Positions 34,283 to 46,058 of a stretch of 64,000 bases of DNA are shown piece by piece (positions within the stretch are counted from its first letter, which is position 1; each line of letters begins with the position of its first letter). The notes beneath the pieces are model-generated. The model was not told the DNA's origin, did no database searches, and worked only from the letters and a program-made list of their open reading frames with translations. The stretch comes from Xylona heveae TC161 (Eukaryota > Ascomycota > Xylonomycetes > Xylonales > Xylonaceae), in the NCBI RefSeq assembly GCF_001619985.1, contig NW_017264195.1, positions 682,001-746,000 of the forward strand. The letters are read 5' to 3'. A program made the translations under genes and the position numbers.

Positions 34283-36096
34283 CTACTTGTAAGCCATCAA
34301 TTTCCCCAATCTTCTACTTCCACCATGCCCGTCTCTTCTCCTCTTACCACCGACTTCCCTGCCCTCTTCAATTTCCAGAATGGCCTCTCGTTTCCTTTCT
34401 CCCACAATCTTGAGACCGTCACGGACGACTCTCGTCTCGATATTGACATCTTCGCCTTCGTCATACTCGACCATTTTGCGGCCAACACGCTCCTCAATGG
34501 CAAGGACGAGCGCAACGTCGCGCTGTCCGACCAGCGTGACGGCATCACCAGAGCGACCGGCACGAGCCGTACGTCCGACTCGGTGAATATAGTCGTCCGG
34601 ATCGCGAGGGACGTCGTAGTTAATGACGAGCGCAACCTCGGGAATGTCCAGACCACGAGCGGCGACGTCGGTGGCGACGAGGATCCGGGCAGCGCCTGCG
34701 CGGAAGCGGGACAGGTTGTCGATACGCTGGCGTTGCGCGAGACCGCTGTGGAGAGATGTCACTCGGTGCTCGAGTAACCGCAGCATGTGCTCGAGCATGG
34801 TCGCCGTGGCGGTGCGGTTGGTGAAGATGATGGTCGGGCGGGAGATATTTGCGGGGGTCAGGAGGAGGATGTGCAGGAATACCTCGCGGTGGGTGGTGGG
34901 GACTTGGAGATAATGTTGGCGCAGAGTCTGCGGGATAGCGAGCACGGCGGTGTCGACTTCGCATACGAAGACTTCTTTCTGGGGCTTGGCTCCCGGGGCC
35001 AAGGATTGCTGTCGAGAGTCTTTGAGTGCGCGCACTTCTGGAGTCACGGTTGCAGTGAATAGGCATGTCTGCCGCTCCATTGGCGGAGGCAAGACGGAAA
35101 GACAAGTCTCCACGTCAGGTAACATGCTGCCGTGCCCGCTGGCTAAAAGTCGGTCTGCTTCGTCGAGCACCACGAACCGTGCCCGTCGTAGTCCGCAGAT
35201 GGTGTCTTCGCCGGATGTGCTGATGTGGTCGGCCAGACGGCCGGGGGTGGCAATGACAACGTGGGGTCGCTGGGAGAGGGCCAGGGCTTGCTCTCGCATG
35301 TCTGCGCCGCCGGTTACGAGAATGGGTTTGAGGTTTTGTGATGCGGATATGGCTTTGAACTGTTCGTAGATTTGGAGTGCAAGTTCTCTGGGAGAAAAAA
35401 AAAAAGAGCATTAGATTGGGACTTTTGCGAGGGGGGATTTTAAATTGGAAAGGCGTACCTTGTCGGCGTCAAGACCACGGCGTAGATACCTACTGGATCC
35501 ACGGCCCATTTCTGCAAGATAGGCACGGCAAAGGCCATTGTTTTACCCGAACCAGTTCGACTTCCTCCGATGCAGTCCTTGCCCTTGAGAATCTCGGGGA
35601 TGCAGCCCTTTTGAATGCCCGTCGGTCGAGTAATAGCCATGGCGGACAGGGCGGCAATAAGCCATGGATGAACACCCAAGGATGCAAAGCTGGTCTTGGA
35701 CGAGAGTGCGCTTTCGACAGCACTGCCATTGTCGAGGGAAGAAGGGGCTTTTGTTGGTCTTGAGCCGTCAACTTTCTTTGCCGCGGCTGTGCGAGAGACG
35801 GCGTTTGCGGTTCGTGGTTTTATTCGTGAAATGCTCGTGCTCGTTCTTGATGCTGTCGCCATTGGCGCAGGGGCCGCTGGTTCGGGGCTGGATGAGGCTG
35901 AGCGTGTCTCAACTTTTCTGCGCTTTCTAGACCCATTGGTTGCAATGTCCACGTGCGAAGAAGAATCGGTATCTGAACCTGAACCTGAACCAGAGCCAGA
36001 TTCGTTTGCTTCTTCTTCTGATGATGATGATGAATGGTTCGACACAACGTCGTCTTCAAGCGGTGAAGATCGCAATGACATGTCTTTTGCGATCAT
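34283..36096 (-). CDS. DBP8: DEAD-box ATP-dependent RNA helicase Dbp8
   Basis: Exons 36096-35459 and 35387-34283 on the minus strand give 580 residues. After a Ser/Glu-rich tail come F-Q-motif residues [14 protein letters not shown], motif [10 protein letters not shown] (178-186), Ia PTRELA formed across the splice, Ib TPGRL, motif II DEAD (288-291), motif III as TAT in LFTATVTPE, and the C-terminal motifs [15 protein letters not shown] and [14 protein letters not shown] in place of SAT and the overall layout match Dbp8, a nucleolar helicase needed for early 18S rRNA processing in small-subunit assembly. The start could be the second Met (MSLRSS), five codons later. All catalytic motifs are intact. 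Confidence 0.92.
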
Positions 36097-38329
36097 GACG
36101 AATATTATACGTCTAGAGTTGTAGCTGCGCGGGGAATAGTGGTGGTTGCGACGGGCAAATTTTCATGAAAATTGTCAAACACAGGTCCAAAACATCAAGA
36201 TACAAAAAATATCGGTGGTGGCGGCTTTTCTTCGGCTCTCGGCGGTCGATACTGATTACCCAAATAGGAAAGTTTTCTTACTCCTCGCTGCTTGTACTCC
36301 AGTGCTCATCTGGAGGTACAGCAACTATGCCATTCCACAAAAACTTGGTTGGAGATTTCTTCTCAAGCTGAAATCCATTTCTCTACGAGGTGACTGGGCT
36401 TGGGAATGGCTGATGCAGTATTGGATCAATGACCATGATGACTGCGTAAGGTGCGTCATTGGACATCAACCTCATCGTCATTCATGTTCAGCTGCTTACA
36501 CTCTGCATATTCTTTCTGCCTTCTACTGAATGCCATTGCATTGATGCTGTTACACCGTATTTACACAAAAAGTCAAAAGGACAATTTTTTTCAAACCTAT
36601 GAGTATCCCTTTTTTTGGTATCTTTAGGCAAGACCTGTGTTATCTCTCTCGTGGAAGTTCTGTCCTTGCAACGATGAGACGAGCTACTGTGCGGCACAGC
36701 GTCATCGTCACAACGCTCAATGAGGCTCAATTCTTTTTTTTTTTTTCAATCAAATTTCGATTTTCTTCTGCGCCAGGATGCATCTGTGTGGTTAGGGACA
36801 TGTTGGTAGGCAGACATAGGCCTTCTCCAACATTCCTTTGTTCCCGCTTGAGCTGACACGCGGCCCCCAAGCGGCAAGAAAAGCTTCGGGATGTGACTGT
36901 TTCCCCCTCTCGGCCCCTCGTCCACCAACAAGCGCGGGCCTCTCAGCCCGGCGGTTAAGCCTGGTCGGAAGTATCCAAGGGCTTCCACAAATCCAAATAC
37001 AGCGTTCAAAGACGATGAAGATGCGCGTTTCATATCTTGTTGAATTGATTGGTTTCCGGTGACGCACTATCCAGGTAGACTCTTGCGGAAATGTGCTCGA
37101 TTCAGCCTCTCTTGTCAATATCACCGTCGATCAGAAGAGTTCAGTAACGAGGAACAGCCATCCAACAACCCCGAGAGTCTTTGTCGTCGGATGGGTACAG
37201 CTGCATGTGCCATGTCCATGTAAAAAGACTGCCATCCCAAAGTGAAATACCGCTGCCTCCCTTCTTGCTTGGCTGTCCGGCAACTCTGGGGATTCTCTCC
37301 CCCCCTTTCCCCTTCTCTTTTGACTCTACCCAAAACACTCCTCTTCTCTTTCAATCTTTATTTCTTCGTTTTAGCTGGAATAAAATATCATTGCCTTTGT
37401 GATATTTGGGCGAACCCCGATATCAATGGTTTCTTCCCCTCGTGCTTCTATAGATACGTGACAACTATAGAGCTCAGCTTTCTGAAAGCTGCTCATTGAG
37501 ATCTCTCCTCCTCTCTCCCGCTTTCCTGGAGGTTGGATCCGCAACGACAACGGACCATACCCTGTCCCTCTTGAGACTTGTTCCCCCCCAGTGCGTCCAG
37601 ATCACATTGACCCCCAAGACATCCACCATCTCCCTCCTTGTCCTCGTCGTCCTCCTTTTTTCCTTGAATCGCCCTCCACCACTACTATCGCTACTCGTAT
37701 TCTTACTCCTCCCTACAATTACGACTTTGACCAACGTTACCTTTTCCCTTTTAATTTCGCTCGCTTGGTGGATCCGTGGATCCGTGGAGTCCAAATCGAC
37801 GGCGTCTTTTGTATCGAGACCTCGATTCGCACCATTGACGCAAGGGTCCCCGCCCACCCCGTGGGATCGTCCGGACCGCTCGAACGCGCACCACCTGTCC
37901 CCCACCTTACTTTGAACTTTCAGCGTTATACTTACTATTCCATCTCCGATCCACCCACTACTCTTCAACCTGACGCATCCTTTGTCGTCATTTCCCTCGT
38001 GAGGTCTTGTGCGAGCAGCCTTGCTGGGCAGGCGCTGCGGTTTTCGTGAATCGTTTTGGTCGCTGTCGTACCATCTTGCTTGTTCTCGTCATCATTATAT
38101 TCCATCTAGAGCTACAATCACCGCCCTTGGCATATCGGCCTCTCGTCTTCTCCCGTTCAGCTCATTTTGGCATTTCATCTGAAGCGTCATCTTGCGGTTC
38201 TCGCATGCATCATCATCATAAACCATTTTATCTCCGTCTTGAATGATACGCTTTTTCGTTCCTACACTATAATTCGCAGTACTTGATTGGAGCTCGCGTG
38301 GACACTCTCTGCCTCTAAGCAACGAATTC
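36097..38329. other. Divergent promoter and MAPKK leader region
   Basis: 2.2 kb between the divergent DBP8 and MAPKK genes. The 3' half (about 37250-38300) is pyrimidine-rich and probably transcribed as a long leader. It contains open but compositionally odd frames with no domain, and a direct repeat GTGGATCC near 37768. No gene is supportable. Confidence 0.5.
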
Positions 38330-40298
38330 ATGGTAAGTGAAATGGCTGTTTAATTTAACCCTAGATAGACTTGCATCAGGCTGACTTTGCAATTTGTTCA
38401 ATTCCCAGAATCTCGCACCGCCCGAATCGAACCATCCTTCCAACATGTCCTCCCCGGCGCCGCTGCTGCGGCCACCCATCCCCGGCGGTCATCGCAACAA
38501 TAATGGAGGACCTAAACCTCCCCGGTTGGGCCTTTCAATTCCTCCATCTCCTCGTGTCAAACCAGTAAATGGCCCTGTGCAGCAGCTAGAACCGGTCCAA
38601 CCACCTCCACAAATGTATCCGACCCAACACCAAACCCCTCCTCCGTCTCAACCTTCATCTCAACCTCCGATGCCTTCGACGATGGCGCCTCCACCACTGC
38701 AGCCGCAGCCTCATAGACCAGCCTTACCACGCCTTCAGCTTGCAACACCGATGGGTGGAGCCGGTACTCCGCCTGCCAGCGTTCCAATGCAGAATGGCCG
38801 ACGGCCATCACTGCAGCCGCTCATGGTTCCCACGGGCAGCAGCAGTTATGGTGAGGCACATTCGCAATCAAGGTCGAGCAGCTTTAGCGGTCTAGATGTT
38901 GGACGGGCTAGCGGTGTCGGCTCTGCTGTCACGTCTTCCTCGTTTCCTAAGCTCACCTTGAACATGAATTTTCGCCCGGCCCAAGGCTCGTCAGACCCCG
39001 TGTCCGCTGCTGGCTCGGTGTACTCGGATCGAGCATCGGGCGATGGCGGTGTTGCGATGGAGAGGGATGACAGTATGAACGGTCTTCCAGACCTTGAAAA
39101 GTTAAGCCTGGAGAAAGGCCGGCCTTTGGACGTGGAGGACCTGGATGATAATGGCTGGCGAGCAGCTAGCATGGAAAAGCGTATCGTAGAATTGGGAAGC
39201 CTTGGAGAGGGTGCAGGTGGTGCTGTCACCCGTTGCATGCTCCGAGGAGGCAAGACGGTGTTTGCCCTCAAGGTAAGCATGGGCAACTGGTTTTCATGAA
39301 GCATTGACAACCTTGCATCGGAAATGAGCTACGTTAACGCTAATCAATAGATTATCACCACCGATCCCAATCCGGACGTCAAGAAACAGATTGTTCGAGA
39401 GCTCAACATCAACAAGAGCTGCAATTCTGCGCATGTCTGTCAATACTATGGCGCGTTTGTCGACGACTCCACCGGTACCATTTCCATTGCCATGGAGTTC
39501 TGCGAGGGTGGTAGTCTGGATAGTGTTTACAAAGAGGTCAAGAAGCTGGGTGGCCGCACAGGGGAGAAGGTTCTTGGCAAAGTTGCCGAGGGTGTCTTGA
39601 ATGGATTGACATATCTTCACGGGCGAAAGATTCTTCATCGGGGTAAGATTTGCAAAAAAGATAAAGAAGGTTTGAACATAGCTAAGTGTCATTTCTAGAC
39701 ATCAAGCCATCCAATATTCTCCTCTGCCGAAATGGCCAGGTGAAGCTGTGCGACTTTGGCGTTAGCGGCGAGTTTGGCACCAAGGGTGACGCCAACACTT
39801 TTATCGGCACATCGTACTACATGGCGCCTGAGCGAATCACGGGACAATCCTATACTATTACATCGGACGTGTGGTCGCTGGGTGTCTCGCTCCTGGAGGT
39901 GGCGCAGCATCGGTTCCCCTTCCCAGCCGATGGAACGGAGATGCAGCCTCGTGCGGGTCTGATTGATCTGTTGACGTATATTGTTCGTCAGCCAATCCCT
40001 AAACTCAAAGACGAGCCAGATGCAGGTATCAGGTGGAGCGAGAATTTCAAGTACTTTATTGAATGCTGGTAAGTGAGCGTAATCGATTTGTAGCTGAGCT
40101 ACTGGCTGATTCCCCGTAGTCTCGAAAAGGAACCGCGCCGAAGAGCAACACCCTGGCGGATGCTGGAACATCCGTGGATGCTCGAAATGCGGTCCAAGAA
40201 GGTAGCTATGTTCTCTGCTCCTTTGATGGAATTTTTCTAATAATAAATAGGTCAACATGGAACATTTCCTCAAGCAAGTCTGGGATTGGAAAGACTAG
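38330..40298 (+). CDS. mkk2: MAP kinase kinase, cell-wall integrity (Mkk1/2, MkkA-like)
   Basis: Conservatively the protein starts at ATG 38445. Exons 38445-39272, 39351-39642, 39699-40068, 40120-40201 and 40251-40298 give 539 residues. The start [15 protein letters not shown] is the family N terminus. A Pro/Ser-rich region precedes the kinase. Visible motifs are the glycine loop [11 protein letters not shown] (K276), HRD with D374, DFG (392-394), the activation loop [20 protein letters not shown], and the C-terminal ECCLEKEP...HPW. This is the Mkk1/Mkk2 type that activates the Slt2/MpkA MAPK below Bck1. An upstream intron, 38333-38408, begins right after another ATG (38330-38332). If spliced it adds [13 protein letters not shown] in frame, so the span given includes that alternative start. 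Confidence 0.92.
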
Positions 40299-41333
40299 AC
40301 TATAGCATAACCTTCGACAAAAAAAAGACATAGAGCGCTCCCAGCAATTGTATATTCGAGTTTCTTTTCCCCTCGACCATAAGACTATTTCGCGCTCATT
40401 CGGCATGCAATCGCATCTAATGCCGAAGAAGAGCATAAGGCATTTCGAGTGTTACCTCGTACCGATCAAACTGTGTGAGAGGTTCTTCTTGCAACCGCTC
40501 CAAGTCTAGCGAAGCGATATTTTTTTCTCATCAGTTCAGTCATCCATTTCGACTTTGGATAAATTTCGTCATGCCTCACATTTTATCTTTGAAATCATGA
40601 TGATAAACATGACTGTCAGAAGAAGAAGAACCAAGGACCCGTGATCTATTCACACTTAATTTTAGTTTTCGTTCGTATCAATTTTTGTTTTGTCCTTTTG
40701 GCATACCAGCGGCAAGGGTAGCGGTACATCAAGCACGCCGAGCGCACACTTTTTGTTACTGGGCTCCGTTTTTTACTCCCTTTTCGTCCCCTCTGTCGAG
40801 CACGCATAAGGCACAATCTGGTTATATATATATCACACGAGGCATTTGCATTTTACATTTACCTTTCTTTTCCCATCAAATCAATGTCTCTCTCTCTCTC
40901 TATCTCTTAGCACTCACTCTCCTTGGAACATCCCTGCCCTCCTGTCATCACATCCTTGGCAAGGAACGTTAATCTCCTGTTGTTCAGCACGCACGGCATT
41001 TCAGCATCGGGGACATGGTGTCCCCTTCTTTGTTAGCCCTTCCTTTTAAATTTTTTTCGTCCCTTTCTTTTTTCTATGTTCCCGATCCCTTTCGTTCCGG
41101 ACTTAAATGTGTGCTAGAGACCAGAGAGCATTTCGAGTTTTAAAACCAAAGCCAGCCAGATGAATGTAAAGAAGCATGTACTGTACATAATTTATCACTC
41201 TTGGATATTCTTTTATCTCGTGTCATTAACCTACGTATATATATAAACCTTATATATATATATATTATGTTCGATCCCGTTTGGTGTATGTATACATTGT
41301 TTATAATAATGTTCGTCAATCTCATAGGGTCTC
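40299..41333. other. Convergent 3' intergenic region
   Basis: Non-coding and AT/CT-rich between the MAPKK and transporter genes. TATA dinucleotide runs lie near 41235-41262. No gene is supportable. Confidence 0.55.
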
Positions 41334-44301
41334 TCATCCTTGTTCGTTAGGTGTATGAGTATCTCCAGTATCGTTTCGGCGACTGCGCGTGCTACTTCGT
41401 CGTCGGACCGACGTTGTCGCTGCTGTAGCAGGACCTGCAGGATGAGCGGCCGCAGCAGCAGGGGGAGGCTGATCAGTCAATTCGATACCTTCTTCTCCAT
41501 TATCACCACCCCAGCCACCACCATTTCTTCCGCCATTGTTGTTGTAGTCATTGTTACTGCTTGTGCCTGTACCCGTATCTGTACCGGCGCCTGAGTCGTC
41601 AAGTACATGCGCTGCGGCAAAAGGATGTCGGCGTGTTTCTTTTGCTTCCTTTGGTGCTGCCGACCTCGCGGTGCGTGCGGTCCCTGCCGCCGCCGCCTCC
41701 GCCTCCGCCTCCGCCTCCCGAGGATAGGAAGACGGAGGAAAGGGAAGGGGATGTCGCATTTCGCCACGTTCCAGTCCATCTGATTCTTCCAAGGGCGTGC
41801 CTGTGCCTGTGCCTGTGCCTCCTGTACCAGTATTACTCGACTCGCGGGCCGGCTCATACAAATCCTGACTCTCGGGGGTCGTTTCCTCCTCCTCCTCTCC
41901 CATACCGTCGTCATCGTCGTCGTCCTCGCCGTAATTCCCACCCACAGACTCCATGGTAAACGGACTCGCAGTGGGCGCGTCCAGCACGGCCAATTCGTCG
42001 TTCGTAAAAAGTCCATACTTGCACTGCGGATACGGCAGGACGAAACTCCGCAGGGGGATAAGTAAGAGGACGATAATGGGGAATCCGATAGCGGCAATGG
42101 TTTGCGAAATGGCAAACGTGGCGCCGAATCCGAGCAGTTGGACTACCGTGAATACGTGGACGGCTGTGAAGCGGGATGTGAATTGGGAAAGGTAGGATGA
42201 TGCTGGCGAAGACGATGAGTGCTTTCGATGATGGCGGTGGCTGGCAAGGCCGGTGGGAGGATGAGAAGAAGAACCAGGGTCGGAGTGAGGATTCGCGGCA
42301 CGTCTCCTCCATGGCAGACGATAGGTAGAAAGCCGCTTGAATGGGTCGCTGGCAGGAGTATGTGCGGCGTCGCGGCAGATAAAGACGAGTTTCTTGGTGA
42401 TGCCATTGGCCTCGAGGGCTTGGACGCCCATGACGAAGAAGAGCCCCGCGAGGACGCCCTGGGGGATGAGGTGCACGACGATAAGCAAGGGCCCGGTCAT
42501 GGTGCCGAGGGTGAGCAGGCCCTGGGCGAGATTACTGACGCGTTGCTCGACGACGTGGTCGACGACGCGGTACGTTTTGCCCTTGTGCGACTCGTCAATG
42601 TCGTCGCTGACCAGACGGGTGGCGCAGAGGGCGTTGGTGTGGAAGGGTGCTTGCGGGATGAGACCGTTGGGGAAAGGGACGCCGAGAAGTCCGGCCACGC
42701 CGGTGGTCAGGCCGAGCAGGAAGAGGTCCCAGTGGAACCCGGCAGGCTTTTTGAGTGGGAATTCCGTGCCTTGGGCCATAAGGGAGGATACTGGATGGTA
42801 GTTAGAATTTAGGTGTAAGCCGGGTTATGGGGATTAAAGGGGCAATCGGAAGAGAAACAATGAAAAGAGAAACAATGGGAAAAANNNNNNNNNNNNNNNN
42901 NNNNNGGGGGGGGGGAGGAGGGGGGTAAAGAGAAAGTGTGGAATACCGTTATGGTCAAAGTAGAAAAGAATGGTCAGGAGAATGGCAAAGGGAATGGCGA
43001 TAAAGACGTCCCCCACGTCAATGTCCCAGAAATGAATGAACCAGCCCCGGTCCGTAGTTGGGAAGAAAGCTTTGCTGGTAGGCAAAGTCTCGAGATGGAC
43101 GCTGCGCATCTTGCCAATGTGCACAAACCCGGTGAAGAAGACAATGGTCAAGGGCGTGCCGTAGTCTTCAATGAACTTGCGGATATACATTTGAAACAGT
43201 GGGCTCGCGCCAATGATTCCGCAGATGTAGGCTACAATGAGTACGAGAAGGGCTACCATTATTGAGAGATACGCAGACGTATCTCCCGGTGCCCACTGAC
43301 GGGTGAGCACCTGTATGCCCTTTTGCAAGTAGATGCACGCGACGTAGAAGCCAAATGTGTCGCAGGAGAAGCGGGTGACATATCGTAGACCATTGCAAGA
43401 GTTTGTGATGGCGAGGATCCAGTGCATAACAAGAGACCAGCTGGATTTCAATTAGGGATTAGACAAGCATTGAATAAAGGGTTGTGAGAGAAGGAGAGGT
43501 CACTTACAGTCCAATCCAGCACATGAAAGCAAAATAATTCGTCCCTCGCGGCGTCATAATGTCGTACACCGTATAATTAAAAACCGTAATTGGACCTATT
43601 CTTGTCAACACGTTTCCCTCCTTTGATTTGGCTGATTCAAGGGCAGTAAAGTACCAGTCACGCCAACAATAGTCAGAGGCTGAGCTGCAAAGACTGAAAA
43701 GACCACTGATCCCAATACCGATGCCAACAGAACCTCGTTGACGCCATACGACATGTTGGTCTTCGAAAACATGTCCAGCGAGAAAGCAAGCGCTGGAAGA
43801 ATACTGCAGACATACTATTAGCCCCTCAAGTCTCCCAAACAGGAGATTTTACTGGACGACCGACTTTGCAAAATACATGTACACTGTTGCCGGGACCACT
43901 CTATAGTCCCATGCATCTGTCCAATCACTCAGAAAGTACGGTATGCGTCTCCTCACATCGTTCCACATGCCCCGAAAAAGGCGAATCTTCCACCACCGCT
44001 TCTTCCGATGACTCCGCGCCGAGGTCCTCGAGGTTGTCGTCGTCAATTCTCGTCTCGATTTTGTCGCTGAGGCACCCGTCCGTGAGAGCCCAAGCGTGCT
44101 GAGTGGCTCTTGGCTGCTCTCTGCCGTGCTCGATTTGGAGGCGAAAGGAACCGATATCCGGCGTTGCCATGGCTTCTTCTTTTTCCTGGATGATGATGAC
44201 AGCGAAGGTGATGGCAAATTGACCAGCGGATGGCCTTGCGTAGACGGTGCAGGGGCCGCAACCGGTCTGGGAAGCCCCGAATGTCTGCGCGAAAAGACCA
44301 T
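41334..44301 (-). CDS. BOR1: BOR1-type HCO3-/borate transporter (SLC4 family)
   Basis: Minus-strand exons 44301-43865, 43803-43655, 43595-43508, 43440-42947 and 42790-41334 give 874 residues. A basic N-terminal tail is followed by DVRRRIPYFLSDWTDAWDYR and YFANILPALAFSLDMF, GVTGPITVFNYTVYD, WIHFWDIDVGD-like sequence and FDHNVSSLMAQGTEFPL, all characteristic of fungal Bor1. Many membrane helices are present, and the C-terminal third is an acidic Ser/Gly-rich cytoplasmic tail. The family exports borate or exchanges anions at the plasma or vacuolar membrane. Exon 1 must end at the unusual donor GTCGGT to make YFANILPALAF; a later GTAAAA would break the conserved block. The last intron contains a 21-N gap. 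The upstream region is dense in PacC-like sites. Confidence 0.9.
42885..42905. other. Assembly gap (21 N)
   Basis: Twenty-one N bases lie in the last intron of the BOR1-type gene (42791-42946), next to a run of more than ten G. The true gap length is unknown; the flanking exons are in phase, so the coding sequence is probably complete. Confidence 0.97.
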
Positions 44302-46058
44302 TTTCAAGCAATTGAGATTTATCTTTCTTCTTTGTCTTTATTTAAAAAAATAAAAAAGGTGTTTGCGTTCACCGTTCGTCAAGTCATGCGGTTTGTGTTT
44401 TTGATGCCCATTGATCTTGATACATGAATATTCGTGCTGAAATTACTCGCCGCTCTAGCTCTTCATTGTGGAGGTCTTAGCAGAGTGTTTTGGTATGTGT
44501 ATATCTAATTGTACCGCATCTAGTGTCTGTTGCATTGATAGCTTCGTTGAGCCATCGGTTTATGTGATCGCCGGTGGTATAGCCGCAGCTCTTTCTACTA
44601 TCGTACCCCACAATAACAATAATCTCACTTGTCAGCGACAGCCGTTGGATTCTAATCCCAAACATTAGCTCTAAATTCAATTCAATTCAATTCAACATGT
44701 TCGGTCAATTCTTTGTATTCTTGTGCCACAGCACATCTATCAAAAAAAAGGCACGTACAGGAGAAGTCTTTCATGTTGTTGGGTTACATCACCACTCAGG
44801 TTAGGTATGTTTTTCTTCTCCTCGTTTCTTCCCGTGATTCCTGCACATCAAACCCCCCCCCGCAAATGATTCTTCTGATTTATCATGCCATACTTGATTC
44901 TATTGGCAACCCTAATCTCAATGGCTCACTACGTCAACCATTCATTACATCTGCGCAGTTTACTTGTCCCGCGCCAGATCACACAATTGGAAAGGAGGGG
45001 CCAAGAGGGCAGTGCCGGGCTTGGCACGAGGCTAAGCGTTCTACTACTCCTAGACTGTGTAGATAAGAGACGCAAGAAAGGGGGGAGGAAAGAAAGGACA
45101 GGACCAGCGGGAATTTCTTGGCTCTTTTGGCCAAGGAGAGCCAAGAAAGCCAAGGAATTTCGCACATCACCCCCTCTCCTCTTATCGAAATGAGCCCTTA
45201 GTCCACTCCTGTCCCCTCCCGTTCCTTTCTCTGATTGTAGGGACCCATGCAGATGCACCTTGGCTGTCGAGTTGCTTTTTGACCTGCTTCTCCTGCTAAG
45301 GGTGAATCTTCGCGGCTCAGCTTCAGAGTTCTTTCCCTCTTCCATGCGAAATGATGCGACAGTTACCCATCTGCATAGGTTGCATATATGTCCATGTGCC
45401 CACTATCACATGCATTTAACAAGCTATGTAGAGCTAGAGTGTCGCCAAATGATTGGATCCCAATAAAAAAAGCAAATGGAAAGGAAATGAGAGAATGTGT
45501 ATGTCGTATGTCAATGTCAAGGCACCCAAGTTGTCAGAATGAACAAGCAGTCTCCCCCAAGGAAATATCAAACTGGTAATGAAAAGGATCAAGTGTCAAA
45601 TAAATTGTCATCCACGATTGCACGGGATAAACACAAATGAATCTCATAGTAGTACCGAAGCTAGCTAATGGGCTGTCACAGCAGTCCGTGGTATGAATAT
45701 GCTATTGTAAATGACAGTAAACATTTTAGAAAGAGCCGAGTTGTGGAGCGCAGGAGCAGATAACAATCGAGGATCACAAACAAAGGAAAATCGTATCAGA
45801 TATCAGTAAACTTGGCATCTTTGTGATCTCGAGCCATCATGATGAGTATCAATATGGCGGCAACATGGAAGTAGATGGAATGGATAAACAACAGAGAAGA
45901 CAAATGATTGAAATCGGTGTGAAACACTGACTTGAAACGCCGCCCATAATTGTAATTCTTTCGCCCCCACAATTCAACCTGTAAATTAACGATTTGAAAC
46001 GCTCGCTGTGAATAGACAAGATATTCATTCTTCAATTTTCCTTCTTGTGACGCTCAGC
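44302..46058. other. Intergenic region, transporter promoter and pacC 3' side
   Basis: Between two minus-strand genes: upstream of the BOR1-type gene and downstream of pacC. It contains the PacC-like site cluster at 45000-45154, listed separately. Small frames here have no recognisable domain. Confidence 0.5.
45000..45154. promoter_or_regulatory. Cluster of six GCCAAG (PacC-like) sites with inverted repeat
   Basis: GCCAAG occurs on plus at 45000-45005, 45130-45135, 45140-45145 and 45149-45154, and on minus at 45020-45025 and 45118-45123. The last four lie in 37 bp. Arms TTTCTTGGCTCT (45114-45125) and AGAGCCAAGAAA (45137-45148) form a perfect 12-bp inverted repeat with an 11-nt spacer. The PacC consensus is GCCARG. 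The cluster is 0.7-0.85 kb upstream of the transporter ATG; binding is inferred. Confidence 0.55.

Noticed and set aside
37496-38049. Two overlapping long plus-strand frames upstream of the MAPKK
   Set aside because: Pro/Ser/Leu-rich translations of a pyrimidine-rich leader, in different frames and without recognisable features.
41561-42812. Plus-strand frames antisense to the BOR1-type gene
   Set aside because: Shadows of the real minus-strand coding sequence, caused by its GC-rich repetitive tail.
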